A stretch of 43,625 nucleotides of DNA, taken from positions 1-43,625 of IMG/VR virus record IMGVR_UViG_3300022668_000023; one strand, 5' to 3'. The notes beneath the pieces are model-generated. The model was not told the origin of the DNA and did not search any database. It worked only from the letters and a program-made list of their open reading frames with translations. Of this stretch, positions 31,304 to 40,342 are shown piece by piece (positions within the stretch are counted from its first letter, which is position 1; every line of letters begins with the position of its first letter). Position numbers and translations under genes: made by a program. The DNA comes from a virus.

Positions 31304-32340
31304 AAAGATTATATCAAAAGATACAAATTGATGATATTAGCTTTACTGAGGATATAAGGTGTGAAATAATTAAATCGCGCAATAACTTTACGCAAACATG
31401 CGTAATTACATTTCCTAACATCTTATATAAAAAGACAAATCAAGCTGCTGGGATTGATAATGAAGCTCAAAATTTAACAGCCTTAATAAAGGTAAATGAC
31501 ATTGTAAAAGTATGGAGTGGATACAATAAGCCCTTTAATGATCTACCTATAAAGTTTAATGGATTCATTAGCCGTATAGAAGTAAAAGAAAATGTAGTTA
31601 TTCATTGCGAGGATTATGGTTATGTTTTAAAACAAATAAACGTACCCAGCAAGGCATTTACTAACGCAACAATTAAAGACATAGTTGAATATTCGCTTCA
31701 GGGCGCAAACATAACTGTTGAATACGATAATGAGTCTCTAGTAATTGGTGATTGGGTTATAGATAATAATTCAAATATAAACAGCATACAGGTATTAGAA
31801 AAATTAAACAAATACGGAATAAGAGTATATTTTATTGAATCTGTACTTAGAATAGGAGGCTTAACAGACACAGCCAACAATACGCAGAATTTTATTTTTG
31901 AACACAATATAGTACAAGACAATCTTATCTACAGGCAAGACGACCAATTAAACGTTTGCATAAAAGGAATATCCAACTTAGAAAGTAATGAAAAAATAGT
32001 AAGATATGCTTATTTAAAAGGTGATAGTGTTGTGTTAAGTGACAACCCGGTGCCGGGTGAGCAAATAACATTAAATTACTATAACAAAACAGCCGATAAA
32101 TTAGACGAGGAATTAACTAATAATTTCAACAAATATATATATAAAGGATTCGTAGGAAGTTTCACGACATTTTTAGAACCTTTAACTGAAGTAAACGACA
32201 CTATTAATTTATTTTCATTGAAATACCCTGAAAGAAATGGAGCGTACAAATGTAAATCAGTAGTGACTAGAACCGGAACAGACGGGGGATATCAGGAAAT
32301 AGAATTAGATTATAAAATCGCTAGCTTTAATGTCGTATGA
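31300..32340 (+). CDS. Baseplate hub protein, gp27/gpD-like
   Basis: 346 aa, GTG start in a GTGA overlap with the previous stop. Beta-rich, with the features of hub proteins: an N-terminal tube-like barrel (residues about 1-90, 'VKVWSGY...FNGFISRIEVKENVVIHCEDYGYVLKQ'), then a segment 'ATIKDIVEYSL' and 'SIQVLEKLNKYGIRVYF' and a second barrel. Hub trimers form the centre of the baseplate that carries the spike. The order tape measure, adaptor, hub, spike matches contractile phages. Confidence 0.7.
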   Translation: MKRLYQKIQIDDISFTEDIRCEIIKSRNNFTQTCVITFPNILYKKTNQAAGIDNEAQNLTALIKVNDIVKVWSGYNKPFNDLPIKFNGFISRIEVKENVVIHCEDYGYVLKQINVPSKAFTNATIKDIVEYSLQGANITVEYDNESLVIGDWVIDNNSNINSIQVLEKLNKYGIRVYFIESVLRIGGLTDTANNTQNFIFEHNIVQDNLIYRQDDQLNVCIKGISNLESNEKIVRYAYLKGDSVVLSDNPVPGEQITLNYYNKTADKLDEELTNNFNKYIYKGFVGSFTTFLEPLTEVNDTINLFSLKYPERNGAYKCKSVVTRTGTDGGYQEIELDYKIASFNVV

Positions 32341-32894
32341 GCCAATTGTCAGAAGCCATAAAAGAAATAACCAAAGAGCAAATGGGTTCAGAGAAAATAT
32401 ATTCACAGATATGTAAGGTTATTTCTATTGACGAGGATAAGCGAACCTGCCAAGTAGAGCCTATAAATGGGGATGCTGAAAGAAAAGCCAGAATACAAGC
32501 TAGTTTAGAATTAAAAGAAGGTATATATATTAAGCCTAAACTAGAAAGCTTTATAAGCCTTTCTTTTATAAATGAACTAACAGGCGTTATAACATCTTAT
32601 TCTGAAATAGATTTTATCCAATTAATAATAGGCGATTCAATTATAGAAATAGAGGATGGACTCATTAAATTAAATAAAGGAGAACTAGGGGGAGTCCCAA
32701 TTTCGCAAAATACAACAGACCGTCTGAATTTAATTGAAGACGACATAAATGCCTTAAAACAAGCTTTCACTAGTTGGGTAGTTGCCCCTCAGGATGGTGG
32801 TTTAGCGTTGAAAACGGCTGCTGCGACATGGTATGGTAGTGTGCTTATGGAAACAAAATCCAGTGATTTAGAGAATGATAAATTTAAACAATAA
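32337..32894 (+). CDS. Baseplate spike protein, gpV-like
   Basis: 185 aa. The N-terminal OB-like domain has 'QICKVISIDEDKRTCQVEPINGDAE' and 'IYIKPKLESFISLSFINELTG', and the C-terminal part has a short beta-helix-like segment (IIIGDSIIEIEDGLIKLNKGE, then a LGG turn) that would form the needle base. The tail LKTAAATWYGS looks like an exposed C-terminus. It overlaps the hub gene by ATGA. A PAAR-type tip is not seen. Confidence 0.65.
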   Translation: MSQLSEAIKEITKEQMGSEKIYSQICKVISIDEDKRTCQVEPINGDAERKARIQASLELKEGIYIKPKLESFISLSFINELTGVITSYSEIDFIQLIIGDSIIEIEDGLIKLNKGELGGVPISQNTTDRLNLIEDDINALKQAFTSWVVAPQDGGLALKTAAATWYGSVLMETKSSDLENDKFKQ

Positions 32895-32898
32895 TTAG

Positions 32899-32906
32899 TA
32901 CCTTTG
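32899..32906 (+). promoter_or_regulatory. -7-like element four bases before the LysM-like gene
   Basis: TACCTTTG is an exact TAnnTTTG box ending four bases before the ATG at 32911. No -33 TTG at a good distance. The gap of 16 bases between genes is larger than most here, which leaves room for a start site. Confidence 0.4.
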
Positions 32907-32910
32907 AATT

Positions 32911-33231
32911 ATGAAAGTAGAAAGCGGTCAAAATACATTTGATATATGCCTTCAAGAGTTTGGAGACATGGAGCTTTTATTTGAGGAAGTACTGATACCT
33001 AATGGATTAACGTTAAATTCGAACCTAAACGCAGATCAAGAATTAAATATAAACTCATCAGGAAAGGGAGATCAGGAATTAAAAGATTACGTTTTAATAA
33101 ATGATCTTACAATTAACAATAGATCAATACAAGGGACTCAAATTACCGAAAATCAAATAGCAATTCAGTGGCCTGTGTATGTAGACTTAGAAGAAGCTAT
33201 ATATTTAACTAAAAGAATTCAAGTGGTATGA
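32911..33231 (+). CDS. LysM-like tail protein
   Basis: 106 aa. The first 45 residues follow the LysM/gpX pattern 'V.SGQNTFDICLQEFGDMELLFE...NGLTLN..L.ADQEL.I', a peptidoglycan-contact fold used at the tail end of contractile phages. The remainder is beta-rich with NDLTINNRSIQGTQITENQI. It shares a 4-base overlap with the next gene. The role at the host wall or in baseplate assembly is an inference. Confidence 0.6.
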   Translation: MKVESGQNTFDICLQEFGDMELLFEEVLIPNGLTLNSNLNADQELNINSSGKGDQELKDYVLINDLTINNRSIQGTQITENQIAIQWPVYVDLEEAIYLTKRIQVV

Positions 33232-33563
33232 GCTATATAGACTTAGAAGCCAAAGCAGAAGCACAAGGGACTAATTACAAAACACGGGACTTGCTGCAAG
33301 ATATTGATAGTAATTTTGGGCAAGCTCAAAATATATCAGATAGCGTTCACACATTTAATTTTTCTAACTCAGATTTAATAGGTGGCGTATTAACGTTAAC
33401 GCATGACTTAGATACAGCATACCCTAAGCCATTAATACGCCGACCTGACGGAACATATGAAGACGCATTGAAAATTATGACATATATTACATCAAACAGA
33501 GTGTCGTTTGATTTTAACGGGGCTATAACATCAGGAACATGGGTTGGACAAATAAGCATTTAA
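33228..33563 (+). CDS. Small fibre-base protein, putative
   Basis: 111 aa. The N-terminal 40 residues are helical and polar (IDLEAKAEAQGTNYKTRDLL), and the rest is beta-rich, ending with ITSGTWVGQISI. The opening 'Y.tRdLL.DID..FGQAQN' is like the attachment end of small tail fibre proteins. It ends two bases before the first signal-peptide gene. No family recognised with certainty. Confidence 0.45.
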   Translation: MSYIDLEAKAEAQGTNYKTRDLLQDIDSNFGQAQNISDSVHTFNFSNSDLIGGVLTLTHDLDTAYPKPLIRRPDGTYEDALKIMTYITSNRVSFDFNGAITSGTWVGQISI

Positions 33564-33565
33564 TT

Positions 33566-34099
33566 ATGAAGAATTTATTAGTAATATTAACATCATTAGC
33601 GTGTTGTGGCGTTTATGGAAATGATATTATTAGAAATGATACTATTGAACATAAAAATAGCAACGGGACTACAAAGCTATATCACGGTACTCAAGCCTAT
33701 CAATTTAGCACTGACTTAGACAGTTTTAATTTCAATAAAAAAGTCTTAATCAATGGAATAGCAATAGGTGCTGAAACTCCTATGAGTATTACTGTGCCTG
33801 ATGGCGGTAATTATACTGTTATAGTTGGCAACATCACAACAAACAAAGTAGTGCGTATTAAATACTCTGCTTTCAGGGGGAGTTTGTACGAAACAGGCGT
33901 TATTGAAGTGACCAACACAGCCGACACACGTATATATATAACAAGTAGGTTTGACTTAACAATTGATTCATCACCACCGAGCACAGATACAATCACAAAA
34001 TCAATATCTGGAAATGACATTAGGATAACATTCAAAGACAATCTATCAGATGGAAATGATACAGAAATAACCTTAACTTTGGAGCATGAACCCTTATAA
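33566..34099 (+). CDS. Exported fibre-region protein with signal peptide
   Basis: 177 aa from the ATG at 33566, which lies after the preceding stop; an earlier ATG at 33539 overlaps the upstream gene. The N-terminus is a typical Sec signal peptide: K-positive, a hydrophobic stretch (LLVILTSLACCGVYG) and a likely cut near G18/N19; the double Cys leaves a lipoprotein possible but there is no clean lipobox. The mature part is beta-rich with a phage-fibre-like TITKSISGNDIRITF. Signal peptides are not expected on ordinary virion proteins. Confidence 0.6.
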   Translation: MKNLLVILTSLACCGVYGNDIIRNDTIEHKNSNGTTKLYHGTQAYQFSTDLDSFNFNKKVLINGIAIGAETPMSITVPDGGNYTVIVGNITTNKVVRIKYSAFRGSLYETGVIEVTNTADTRIYITSRFDLTIDSSPPSTDTITKSISGNDIRITFKDNLSDGNDTEITLTLEHEPL

Positions 34100-34109
34100 A
34101 AAAAATACT

Positions 34110-37100
34110 ATGAAAAAGATTTTAACAATCACTATTGGATTACTTTGTTTAAATTTGTTTTCTCAACAAACGCCTAGTTATAGCCATGGTGATAATCATG
34201 TTTTTGGCAACTTAAAAGTCAATAATCTCAATGGTTATACTGATTTAGATAGCTCTCTTATTCCTGTTTTGTTCGGGGATACAGCGAATTATGAATTATG
34301 GAGAGTTCGGGATAAAATCACATTTAGCGACGGAACCGAACAAAATACAGCATATGGCGAAGTAGATAACAAAATAACAGGAGATTCAACGGTGTATGTG
34401 TCTAAGCACTTAGGGAATGATGTTACCGGAACAGGAGAATTACTACTCCCTTATGCGACTATTGAAAAAGCTTCAGATCATTTGGTTGGATCTTTAATAG
34501 ATGGAGGGTATTTAACTATTCAATTAGATTCGGGTAATTACCCTTTGACTGCTCAGGCGAAGACTAATTTTGAAACAATTACACTATTAACATCAACTTC
34601 TTACTTTAAGATCAAAGGAAGTTCTGATACGTTGTATATAGCGCCAACTTTAACCGCTACGGCTGATCCATTCACGTATGATGTTTTAATTGGTGGTGCG
34701 CCCCCTGTTTGGAGTGCTGATTCAGTCAAGAATTGCTTTTTGAAAGAGCCTTCAGATGTTAACTATAATTATTTCCCTATCTATGGTAGTACTGTTAGCA
34801 CTCTTTCATCAATGACCGATTTAGAAAATGATTTATATCTTTTAAAGCCAAACACAATTCTAGATTTAGAAGATGACGGAGAAAGGTCTTCAATAACTAT
34901 GGCTGGAATCACCTCATCTGGGAATACCTCGAATTTCTATTACGAGCTGCTAAACTTCACATGTACAAGCAATACATTTAAACAGTTTAATGCTGTTAGT
35001 TATTTTGGATGTAACATTAATTACTCTACTAGCATGACCTTCAGGCACGAAGCGTCTAACATAGTATTTGACGGGTGTAACATCAACGGAACAATGGCTC
35101 TTAGAGCTGGTTCTGTAGATGCTTCATTATTGTTCACCTATTTTTACGGATCAAATACTACTGGAATTGTTAGATGTGCTAATTCGGGATTTGTGACATT
35201 CAGAGGACTAGTAATTGAAGGTATTAATCACACAGAACCGGCTATTCAGGTTAAGAATATATCATGTATTAACAACAATGCAACTGCTTCAAATGCAGAA
35301 AGTAAGATCATTAACTGCATTTATGGTGTATCAATAATCAATGGTGAATTCTCGGCCGGTCCAGATGGATTTTATTTAGACAATACGGATTATTATATCG
35401 AGGTAGATGCTGCCCCAGTTACAGCAACTATATCTGTCGCCCCAAGTACTCCGAATGTAGACTATATATTCGGAGCAGAATACCCTATTGATCTGGCACA
35501 AGGCATTCAGATTTCAATAGAGGGTTTATCAGGAGTCCAAGGGAAGATATACGCCTCAGACATTGAGTTTGAAGATGGTAGTATACTTAGCACGGCAGAT
35601 ACTCTTAAGCCTCTTGAAGTAGTATTCCCGGCAGGTGTTGTAATTGATGGCGATGGTGTTTATGTGCCTTCAGGGAGTAGTTATAATTTCGGCGACACAG
35701 AGTACGGCAACGGTGTTAATGTCAGTAAGACATCTACTAGTACTTCGAGTGAAATGTATGGAGGCTATGACGATGGGAGTGCTGATGCCGGTATTAGTGT
35801 CTTGCCTGAGGTTATTAACATTGCAGTTGCGAGTAATGTTGGTGACATGAATACTACTAACATTAAAATAGATACGACAGGGATATACTATTCTGATGAT
35901 GAAAGCTTACCAAGCACTTATACGGATAGACACCTTCTACCGAAAGGTTATGCTGATACAGCTTACGGTGGTGGTTCCATACCTGCGGGTAATGAAGGTG
36001 ACGTAGTTTTGTCAGATGGCGCAGGCGGTGCGGTTATTGATAGTAACTTTAATTACATTGAGGTTATTGGTGGCGGAAGTACAGGCTCAAAACTGAGCCT
36101 ATTAGGAGGAGATCAAGCTATTCATTCTACTAACTCAGTGATGGGCTATGCACAACTTCAGATAAGTAATGCGCGCTCATTCACTAGTAACACTACTAGA
36201 GTAGACTTGTATAGTAGCGATCAAGCCGGTTCTTCTGAGATAACTAGCACCATAGTAGATGATGGGACTATTTATGAGAGCATACTTGACGTGAATGGGA
36301 TTAGGTTGAATAATTACAATCCCGCGAATTGGACTGATGATTATTTAATTCCAAAAGGATTTGCTGATACGGCTTACACCTCATTGTCTGACGGCATATT
36401 AGAAAAAGACGGTAATACTTTAAATCCTCATCCATCATACAAAGCTAATAGTCTCTTTTATGGCAGCGAAAGACCTGTTAATACCACTAGACTTAGTTGG
36501 GATGGGGCTATAGCTGCTAATAATTTTAGATCCTTAAATTCAACGTGGGGCAGCTCTACTTACATGCTTACTGACCCTATCTCGTTCAAATTATATTATT
36601 TGGGATACGAGAGGGTTAGACTGTTTCCCTTGGATCAACCTAATTCAGTTCCTTTTTATTATGAATCTATTTCCGAGAGAGATCCGGGTGTTTCTATTAT
36701 GGAGCTCGTTGACGCTGGGGCTACGCATTATAAGTTTTTGTCTGACAGCTTATACGCCGAAGGGGTTCATGCTTCTTTTGATAAGGTGACGGCCTCATAT
36801 GGAAATATTGGATCTTATATAAAAGAGGTAGATGCCATTTCAGATACGACAAATCGAACTAATTACTATCTAAATGTCACATATACAACAACTGACACCG
36901 TATTAATAGTGTTGGAAGATGATTTTAAAGTTTCTGGAAACAATCTTTTTATAAAAGATGCCGGAGGGAATGCCTCAACAAATAAAATAAGAATAGCCCC
37001 TGAGTCTGGCACAATTGATGGAGCTGCAAGTGTTATCATTAATAGCAACTATGGGGCTATTGAAATATATTCCGATGATTCAAATTGGTTTATTAAAAAT

Positions 37101-37112
37101 ATTTTACCTTAA
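34110..37112 (+). CDS. Large tailspike/fibre with signal peptide and beta-helix domain
   Basis: 1000 aa from the ATG at 34110. Residues 1-19 are a Sec signal peptide (KKILTITIGLLCLNLFSQ). Residues about 100-400 contain the start motif of a pectin-lyase-like right-handed beta-helix: VYVSKHLGNDVTGTGELLLP then YATIEKASDHL, followed by many short strands. The second half repeats the phrase 'LLPKGYADTAY' or 'LIPKGFADTAY' (about residues 617-632 and 750-760), which links fibre modules. The C-terminus is 'NNLFIKDAGGNAST...SNWFIKNILP'. It is the main host-binding candidate. Confidence 0.7.
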   Translation: MKKILTITIGLLCLNLFSQQTPSYSHGDNHVFGNLKVNNLNGYTDLDSSLIPVLFGDTANYELWRVRDKITFSDGTEQNTAYGEVDNKITGDSTVYVSKHLGNDVTGTGELLLPYATIEKASDHLVGSLIDGGYLTIQLDSGNYPLTAQAKTNFETITLLTSTSYFKIKGSSDTLYIAPTLTATADPFTYDVLIGGAPPVWSADSVKNCFLKEPSDVNYNYFPIYGSTVSTLSSMTDLENDLYLLKPNTILDLEDDGERSSITMAGITSSGNTSNFYYELLNFTCTSNTFKQFNAVSYFGCNINYSTSMTFRHEASNIVFDGCNINGTMALRAGSVDASLLFTYFYGSNTTGIVRCANSGFVTFRGLVIEGINHTEPAIQVKNISCINNNATASNAESKIINCIYGVSIINGEFSAGPDGFYLDNTDYYIEVDAAPVTATISVAPSTPNVDYIFGAEYPIDLAQGIQISIEGLSGVQGKIYASDIEFEDGSILSTADTLKPLEVVFPAGVVIDGDGVYVPSGSSYNFGDTEYGNGVNVSKTSTSTSSEMYGGYDDGSADAGISVLPEVINIAVASNVGDMNTTNIKIDTTGIYYSDDESLPSTYTDRHLLPKGYADTAYGGGSIPAGNEGDVVLSDGAGGAVIDSNFNYIEVIGGGSTGSKLSLLGGDQAIHSTNSVMGYAQLQISNARSFTSNTTRVDLYSSDQAGSSEITSTIVDDGTIYESILDVNGIRLNNYNPANWTDDYLIPKGFADTAYTSLSDGILEKDGNTLNPHPSYKANSLFYGSERPVNTTRLSWDGAIAANNFRSLNSTWGSSTYMLTDPISFKLYYLGYERVRLFPLDQPNSVPFYYESISERDPGVSIMELVDAGATHYKFLSDSLYAEGVHASFDKVTASYGNIGSYIKEVDAISDTTNRTNYYLNVTYTTTDTVLIVLEDDFKVSGNNLFIKDAGGNASTNKIRIAPESGTIDGAASVIINSNYGAIEIYSDDSNWFIKNILP

Positions 37113-37123
37113 AAAATTACACC

Positions 37124-37939
37124 ATGAAAAAAACAGCAATAATACTATTTGTATTTATAAGTTTAGCGACTTATTCGCAAACCATCTACACTGCTAATAC
37201 CGATTTTTACCTTAAAGTTGCAATGGGTGAGGTTCCGGGGTATAGTTCGGTAAATAAATTTGGTCATAACCCGGCTGCGACAACCGGGGATGATGTATGG
37301 GGAGGTGGTGGAGTGTATGCTTTTTATCCCTCAACCGCCCAAGCTGTTGAAATCGCCAGTACAGACGCAGATGATAATTCTACAGGCACAGGCGCAAGAA
37401 CAGCTATAGTGTATGGCTTAGGTACTGCATGGCAAGAATCTAGTGAAGAGGTTACTTTAAATGGAACTACTCCGGTAGATTTGGATTCAAGTTTTATTCG
37501 GTTGTTTAGATGCGTTGTACTTACTGCTGGTAGTTCTGGTGCTAACGAGGGAACGTTAACTGTCAAAATTGATGGGGCAGGAACTACAGGAATTCAAGTA
37601 GATGTCGGAGACGGCCAAACTCAACAGACCATATATACTATTCCTGCAAATAAGACAGCGTATTTTGTAAAAGGTTATGTAGGTATGGCGGGCGATGATA
37701 AAGCAGGGGAGGTCGCTGAATTTCAATGGTTAATGAGACCTAATACTATCCCCGATGGAGCTTGGGCAGTGAAAGGGCAAGTTTCGTTAAATAGCATCGG
37801 TACGGGTACGTGGCAATATTTATACGGAATTCCAGCCGGAGGGATTCCTGAAAAAACAGACATAAGAATAAGAGTGATTGCAGCGACCGCAACCTTAGGT
37901 GTTGTGGGCGGTTACGACTTAATTTTAAAAGATAATTAA
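37124..37939 (+). CDS. Structural protein with signal peptide, fibre region
   Basis: 271 aa. Signal peptide KKTAIILFVFISLATYSQ at 1-19. The mature protein follows the pattern of a common phage structural family: 'VNKFGHNPAATTGDDVWGGGGVYAFYPSTAQAVEIASTDADDNSTGTGA' and later 'GTLTVKIDGAGTTGIQVDVGDGQTQQTIYTIPANKTAYFV'. Members are found on capsids or tail fibres of marine phages and form beta sandwiches. It is Gly/Thr-rich. The third gene in a row with a signal peptide. Confidence 0.6.
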   Translation: MKKTAIILFVFISLATYSQTIYTANTDFYLKVAMGEVPGYSSVNKFGHNPAATTGDDVWGGGGVYAFYPSTAQAVEIASTDADDNSTGTGARTAIVYGLGTAWQESSEEVTLNGTTPVDLDSSFIRLFRCVVLTAGSSGANEGTLTVKIDGAGTTGIQVDVGDGQTQQTIYTIPANKTAYFVKGYVGMAGDDKAGEVAEFQWLMRPNTIPDGAWAVKGQVSLNSIGTGTWQYLYGIPAGGIPEKTDIRIRVIAATATLGVVGGYDLILKDN

Positions 37940-37951
37940 AAACTTGAAATT

Positions 37952-38020
37952 ATGAGAGAATTTAGAATGCCGGGAGATCCTCCACCAGAAGGCGAACCAA
38001 CAACGGTTAAGCCGAAATGA
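37952..38020 (+). CDS. Micro-ORF, 22 aa, Pro-rich
   Basis: Encodes MREFRMPGDPPPEGEPTTVK and two more residues. It begins 12 bases after the fibre-region gene and ends in an ATGA overlap with the following membrane protein gene, so it could be a translated leader peptide. The composition is Pro/Glu-rich. Whether the peptide itself has a function is unknown. Confidence 0.3.
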   Translation: MREFRMPGDPPPEGEPTTVKPK

Positions 38021-38370
38021 AATTAACAATACGAGCAACCATATTATATTTTCCACTTATATTATTTTATAAGTTGTTTGCAGATAATTATACTAACTAT
38101 TGGGTGTGCGCTTATTGGTTAGTTACTGCTATTTATTTTATGGTTGTTTTTATTGATATTAGAAAAAATTGTGTGCTAAAAATGTATAGAAGAATAGCTG
38201 CGACTGTTTGCTTTTATTGGGGCGTAATGGCAATATTAAGAGTCTATCTATTATTCAACATAGAGCAATATTATAAATTAGTAACCAGTGTATGTAGGTT
38301 AACGGTTGGCGGTATTGCTATTATCATAATTCTAATTTATTTAACCGCTCAAATATGGCACCGAAAGTGA
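38017..38370 (+). CDS. Multi-pass membrane protein, possible holin
   Basis: 117 aa with four hydrophobic segments: about 7-22, 29-47, 60-80 and 92-113. N- and C-termini are basic (ends QIWHRK). Position directly before the amidase gene and with two further small membrane proteins fits a lysis cassette, so a holin or holin-partner role is plausible. No holin family recognised. It overlaps the next gene by 16 bases. Confidence 0.45.
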   Translation: MKLTIRATILYFPLILFYKLFADNYTNYWVCAYWLVTAIYFMVVFIDIRKNCVLKMYRRIAATVCFYWGVMAILRVYLLFNIEQYYKLVTSVCRLTVGGIAIIIILIYLTAQIWHRK

Positions 38371-38639
38371 GAGATAGAATAATTAATGCTTTGATCATGA
38401 CAGCCAGCGGTAGTGCTGTTGCTTTATTGGCCTTTTGGTTGTCAGCAAATGAATTAAATGCAAATGAATTAGAGCAAAAATTGAATGATAAATTAAGTAC
38501 TGAAAATTACGAGAAAGATCAATTGCTGAGGTGGTCTAACCATGATAAAATTCATAACGATGTCGAAAACGATATTAAAGAAACGAAGCAAATGGTTAGG
38601 GACATACACAACCATTTATTAAAAAATTTCAGAAACTAA
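38355..38639 (+). CDS. Membrane-anchored coiled-coil lysis protein
   Basis: 94 aa. One transmembrane segment (about 10-28, ALIMTASGSAVALLAFWL) followed by a charged helical part (about 35-94) with NELEQKLNDKLSTENYEKDQ and KETKQMVRDIHNHLL. This layout recalls XhlA-like hemolysin or spanin/holin-accessory proteins. It overlaps both neighbours, placing it in the lysis operon. Exact role inferred. Confidence 0.5.
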   Translation: MAPKVRDRIINALIMTASGSAVALLAFWLSANELNANELEQKLNDKLSTENYEKDQLLRWSNHDKIHNDVENDIKETKQMVRDIHNHLLKNFRN

Positions 38640-38782
38640 TGGATAATTTAAGTGATTACATAACAGTTTTCACACAAACTCCATTAGCTGTTATTCAGAT
38701 GTATTTTATATTTAAAATAATGCAAAACCATCAGGAATTTATCAAAGAGGTTATGAAGATTTTAAAACGAGAAAGTAAATGA
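38639..38782 (+). CDS. Small membrane protein of the lysis operon, 47 aa
   Basis: ATG overlaps the upstream stop (TAATG) and the stop overlaps the amidase start (ATGA). Residues about 8-28 are hydrophobic (ITVFTQTPLAVIQMYFIFKI), followed by a basic tail (KEVMKILKRESK). The tight coupling supports translation. Possibly a second holin component. Confidence 0.45.
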   Translation: MDNLSDYITVFTQTPLAVIQMYFIFKIMQNHQEFIKEVMKILKRESK

Positions 38783-39399
38783 GCAAAGCAATAATATTAG
38801 ACCCTCCACACGGGAAAAATACCCCTGGGAAAAGATCGCCAGACGGCAAGCATAGAGAATGCTTTTGGGGCCGGAAGCGTATTATTAAAGTGGTTAATAA
38901 TATCCTTAAATCAAAAGAGAGTTCAGACATATACTATCCTTTTGTTTACGAAGAGAACGAGCCGGGCCTTACTAACAGGGTATTAAAATACAATTCTATT
39001 GCGAAGGATTACGATGAAACCTTAGTAATTAGCCTTCATAATGACGCAGAAAATCCAAAAACTTGTGATATTAACGGCTGGGGCAAAGCAAATGGGGCTG
39101 CGGTATGGACTTCTAAAGGTCAAGATGCATCAGACGAGTACGCAACCAATTGGTTTAACTACTTTCATGCCAGATACCCGAACCAAAAATTTAGGCAAGC
39201 AAAATGGGAGGGTAACGACCCGGATTACGAAGCCAATTTTACAATTTTAGCAGGGAATTCAAAAGTTAAGCCTTTATATAATGCTATTCTGATAGAATGG
39301 CTATTCCAGACTAATAAAAGCGATGTTGAAAAGCTTATGAATGATAAGCACAACGAGTATTTTGAAGACATGTTAACTAATTGGATTTTGACATTATGA
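38779..39399 (+). CDS. N-acetylmuramoyl-L-alanine amidase (endolysin)
   Basis: 206 aa, Amidase_3 fold. Zinc ligands are readable: H11 in ILDPPHGKNTPG, E27 in HRECFWGRK, H87 in LVISLHNDA. The catalytic Glu is in ILIEWLFQTN near residue 174. The enzyme cuts the amide between N-acetylmuramate and L-alanine in peptidoglycan at the end of infection. There is no signal peptide, so it needs a holin. Overlaps the next gene by ATGA. Confidence 0.85.
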   Translation: MSKAIILDPPHGKNTPGKRSPDGKHRECFWGRKRIIKVVNNILKSKESSDIYYPFVYEENEPGLTNRVLKYNSIAKDYDETLVISLHNDAENPKTCDINGWGKANGAAVWTSKGQDASDEYATNWFNYFHARYPNQKFRQAKWEGNDPDYEANFTILAGNSKVKPLYNAILIEWLFQTNKSDVEKLMNDKHNEYFEDMLTNWILTL

Positions 39400-39776
39400 C
39401 ACCAATAGCATACGCAATAATAATAATACTTCAAGCCTTAACGGATGCTTTATTTTTTAATGGAGATAAAGCAATGTCTAAAATAGTTGAGGACATTGTA
39501 ATCGTTTCATTTATATTCGTTCCTTTAACTTATACAAAAATCACTTATAAGCATTTAATTGGGTATGGAATAATTTATCTATTTTTCAGAATAGCTTTAT
39601 TTGATCCGTTTTTTAACTTATTCGCAGGATTGGATATTATGCATACCGGTACGACTACTTATGTTTGGGACAATTTAATGTCTCGCTTTAGTGATTGGAA
39701 ATTCTGGATAGTTAGGGCTTGGTTTTTATTTTTAGGTTTATTTATATGGTTTAAAGTAGAATTTTTAAGGTTATGA
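39396..39776 (+). CDS. Membrane protein with four helices
   Basis: 126 aa from the ATG at 39396 in an ATGA overlap; the frame also has an upstream ATG at 39381. Four hydrophobic segments: about 4-22, 32-48, 52-70 and 104-122. Found directly after the endolysin, so it may take part in lysis or host membrane changes. No family recognised. Confidence 0.5.
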   Translation: MTPIAYAIIIILQALTDALFFNGDKAMSKIVEDIVIVSFIFVPLTYTKITYKHLIGYGIIYLFFRIALFDPFFNLFAGLDIMHTGTTTYVWDNLMSRFSDWKFWIVRAWFLFLGLFIWFKVEFLRL

Positions 39777-39949
39777 ATGGCATTTTAGAAATAGTTGCAG
39801 TGGCAGCAATAACCAAGGCAGCCAACATGTTCATAGATTGGGGCCTTGCCAGATCTAAAAGAACTAAAAAAAATTCGGTTGATGATTTTATTTTTGGTAC
39901 TTTAGATGCTTTAAGAGGCTTGACAAAATATATCAAATTCAAAAAATAG
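39773..39949 (+). CDS. Small basic amphipathic protein, 58 aa
   Basis: ATG overlaps the upstream stop (ATGA). N-terminal segment ILEIVAVAAITKAANMFIDW could associate with membrane; the rest is basic (ARSKRTKKNSVDDFIFGTLD, then GLTKYIKFKK). The coupling supports translation. Function unknown, perhaps part of the lysis group. Confidence 0.45.
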   Translation: MNGILEIVAVAAITKAANMFIDWGLARSKRTKKNSVDDFIFGTLDALRGLTKYIKFKK

Positions 39950-39954
39950 GACTT

Positions 39955-40317
39955 ATGGACGGGAAATTTTTGACAAAAGACACAAAGAAAAATATTATTG
40001 AAATTCTGGACGGGCTAACCAATTTAGGAATATTTGAAATAGTGGAAAAGCCAGCATATACACTTATTTTAAATCAGATAGATAAGTATGCGGACAAGGT
40101 TGTGCCTGACGAGTATGATAACATGATTAATGATATTTCAGAATTAGCCTTAAATGGTTACTACGAAAAAGCAGCCGAAAAAGCAGGCATTATTATTGAC
40201 GGTTTAATTGATTTTGAAAAAGTTAATGATAGTATTGAAAAGCTTGTTTTTGTCGATGGCTTAAAATTCATTGTAAGGCAGATCCAATTTTACATAGAAA
40301 AGAAAAAGAGTAAGTAG
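39955..40317 (+). CDS. Hypothetical helical protein
   Basis: 120 aa. Amphipathic helices with a repeated look (IIEILDGLTNLGIFEIVEKP; GIIIDGLIDFEKVNDSIEKL), mixed charge and a Lys-rich end. No family recognised. It is the last gene of the phage transcript: a strong terminator follows at 40343. Confidence 0.5.
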   Translation: MDGKFLTKDTKKNIIEILDGLTNLGIFEIVEKPAYTLILNQIDKYADKVVPDEYDNMINDISELALNGYYEKAAEKAGIIIDGLIDFEKVNDSIEKLVFVDGLKFIVRQIQFYIEKKKSK

Positions 40318-40342
40318 GTTTATAGGTTGTATTTAGTTGAAT

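Noticed and set aside
35644-35850. Alternative-frame ORF inside the tailspike gene
   Set aside because: Met/Leu/Val-rich low-complexity product in a repeated Gly/Asp region; no coupling or promoter.
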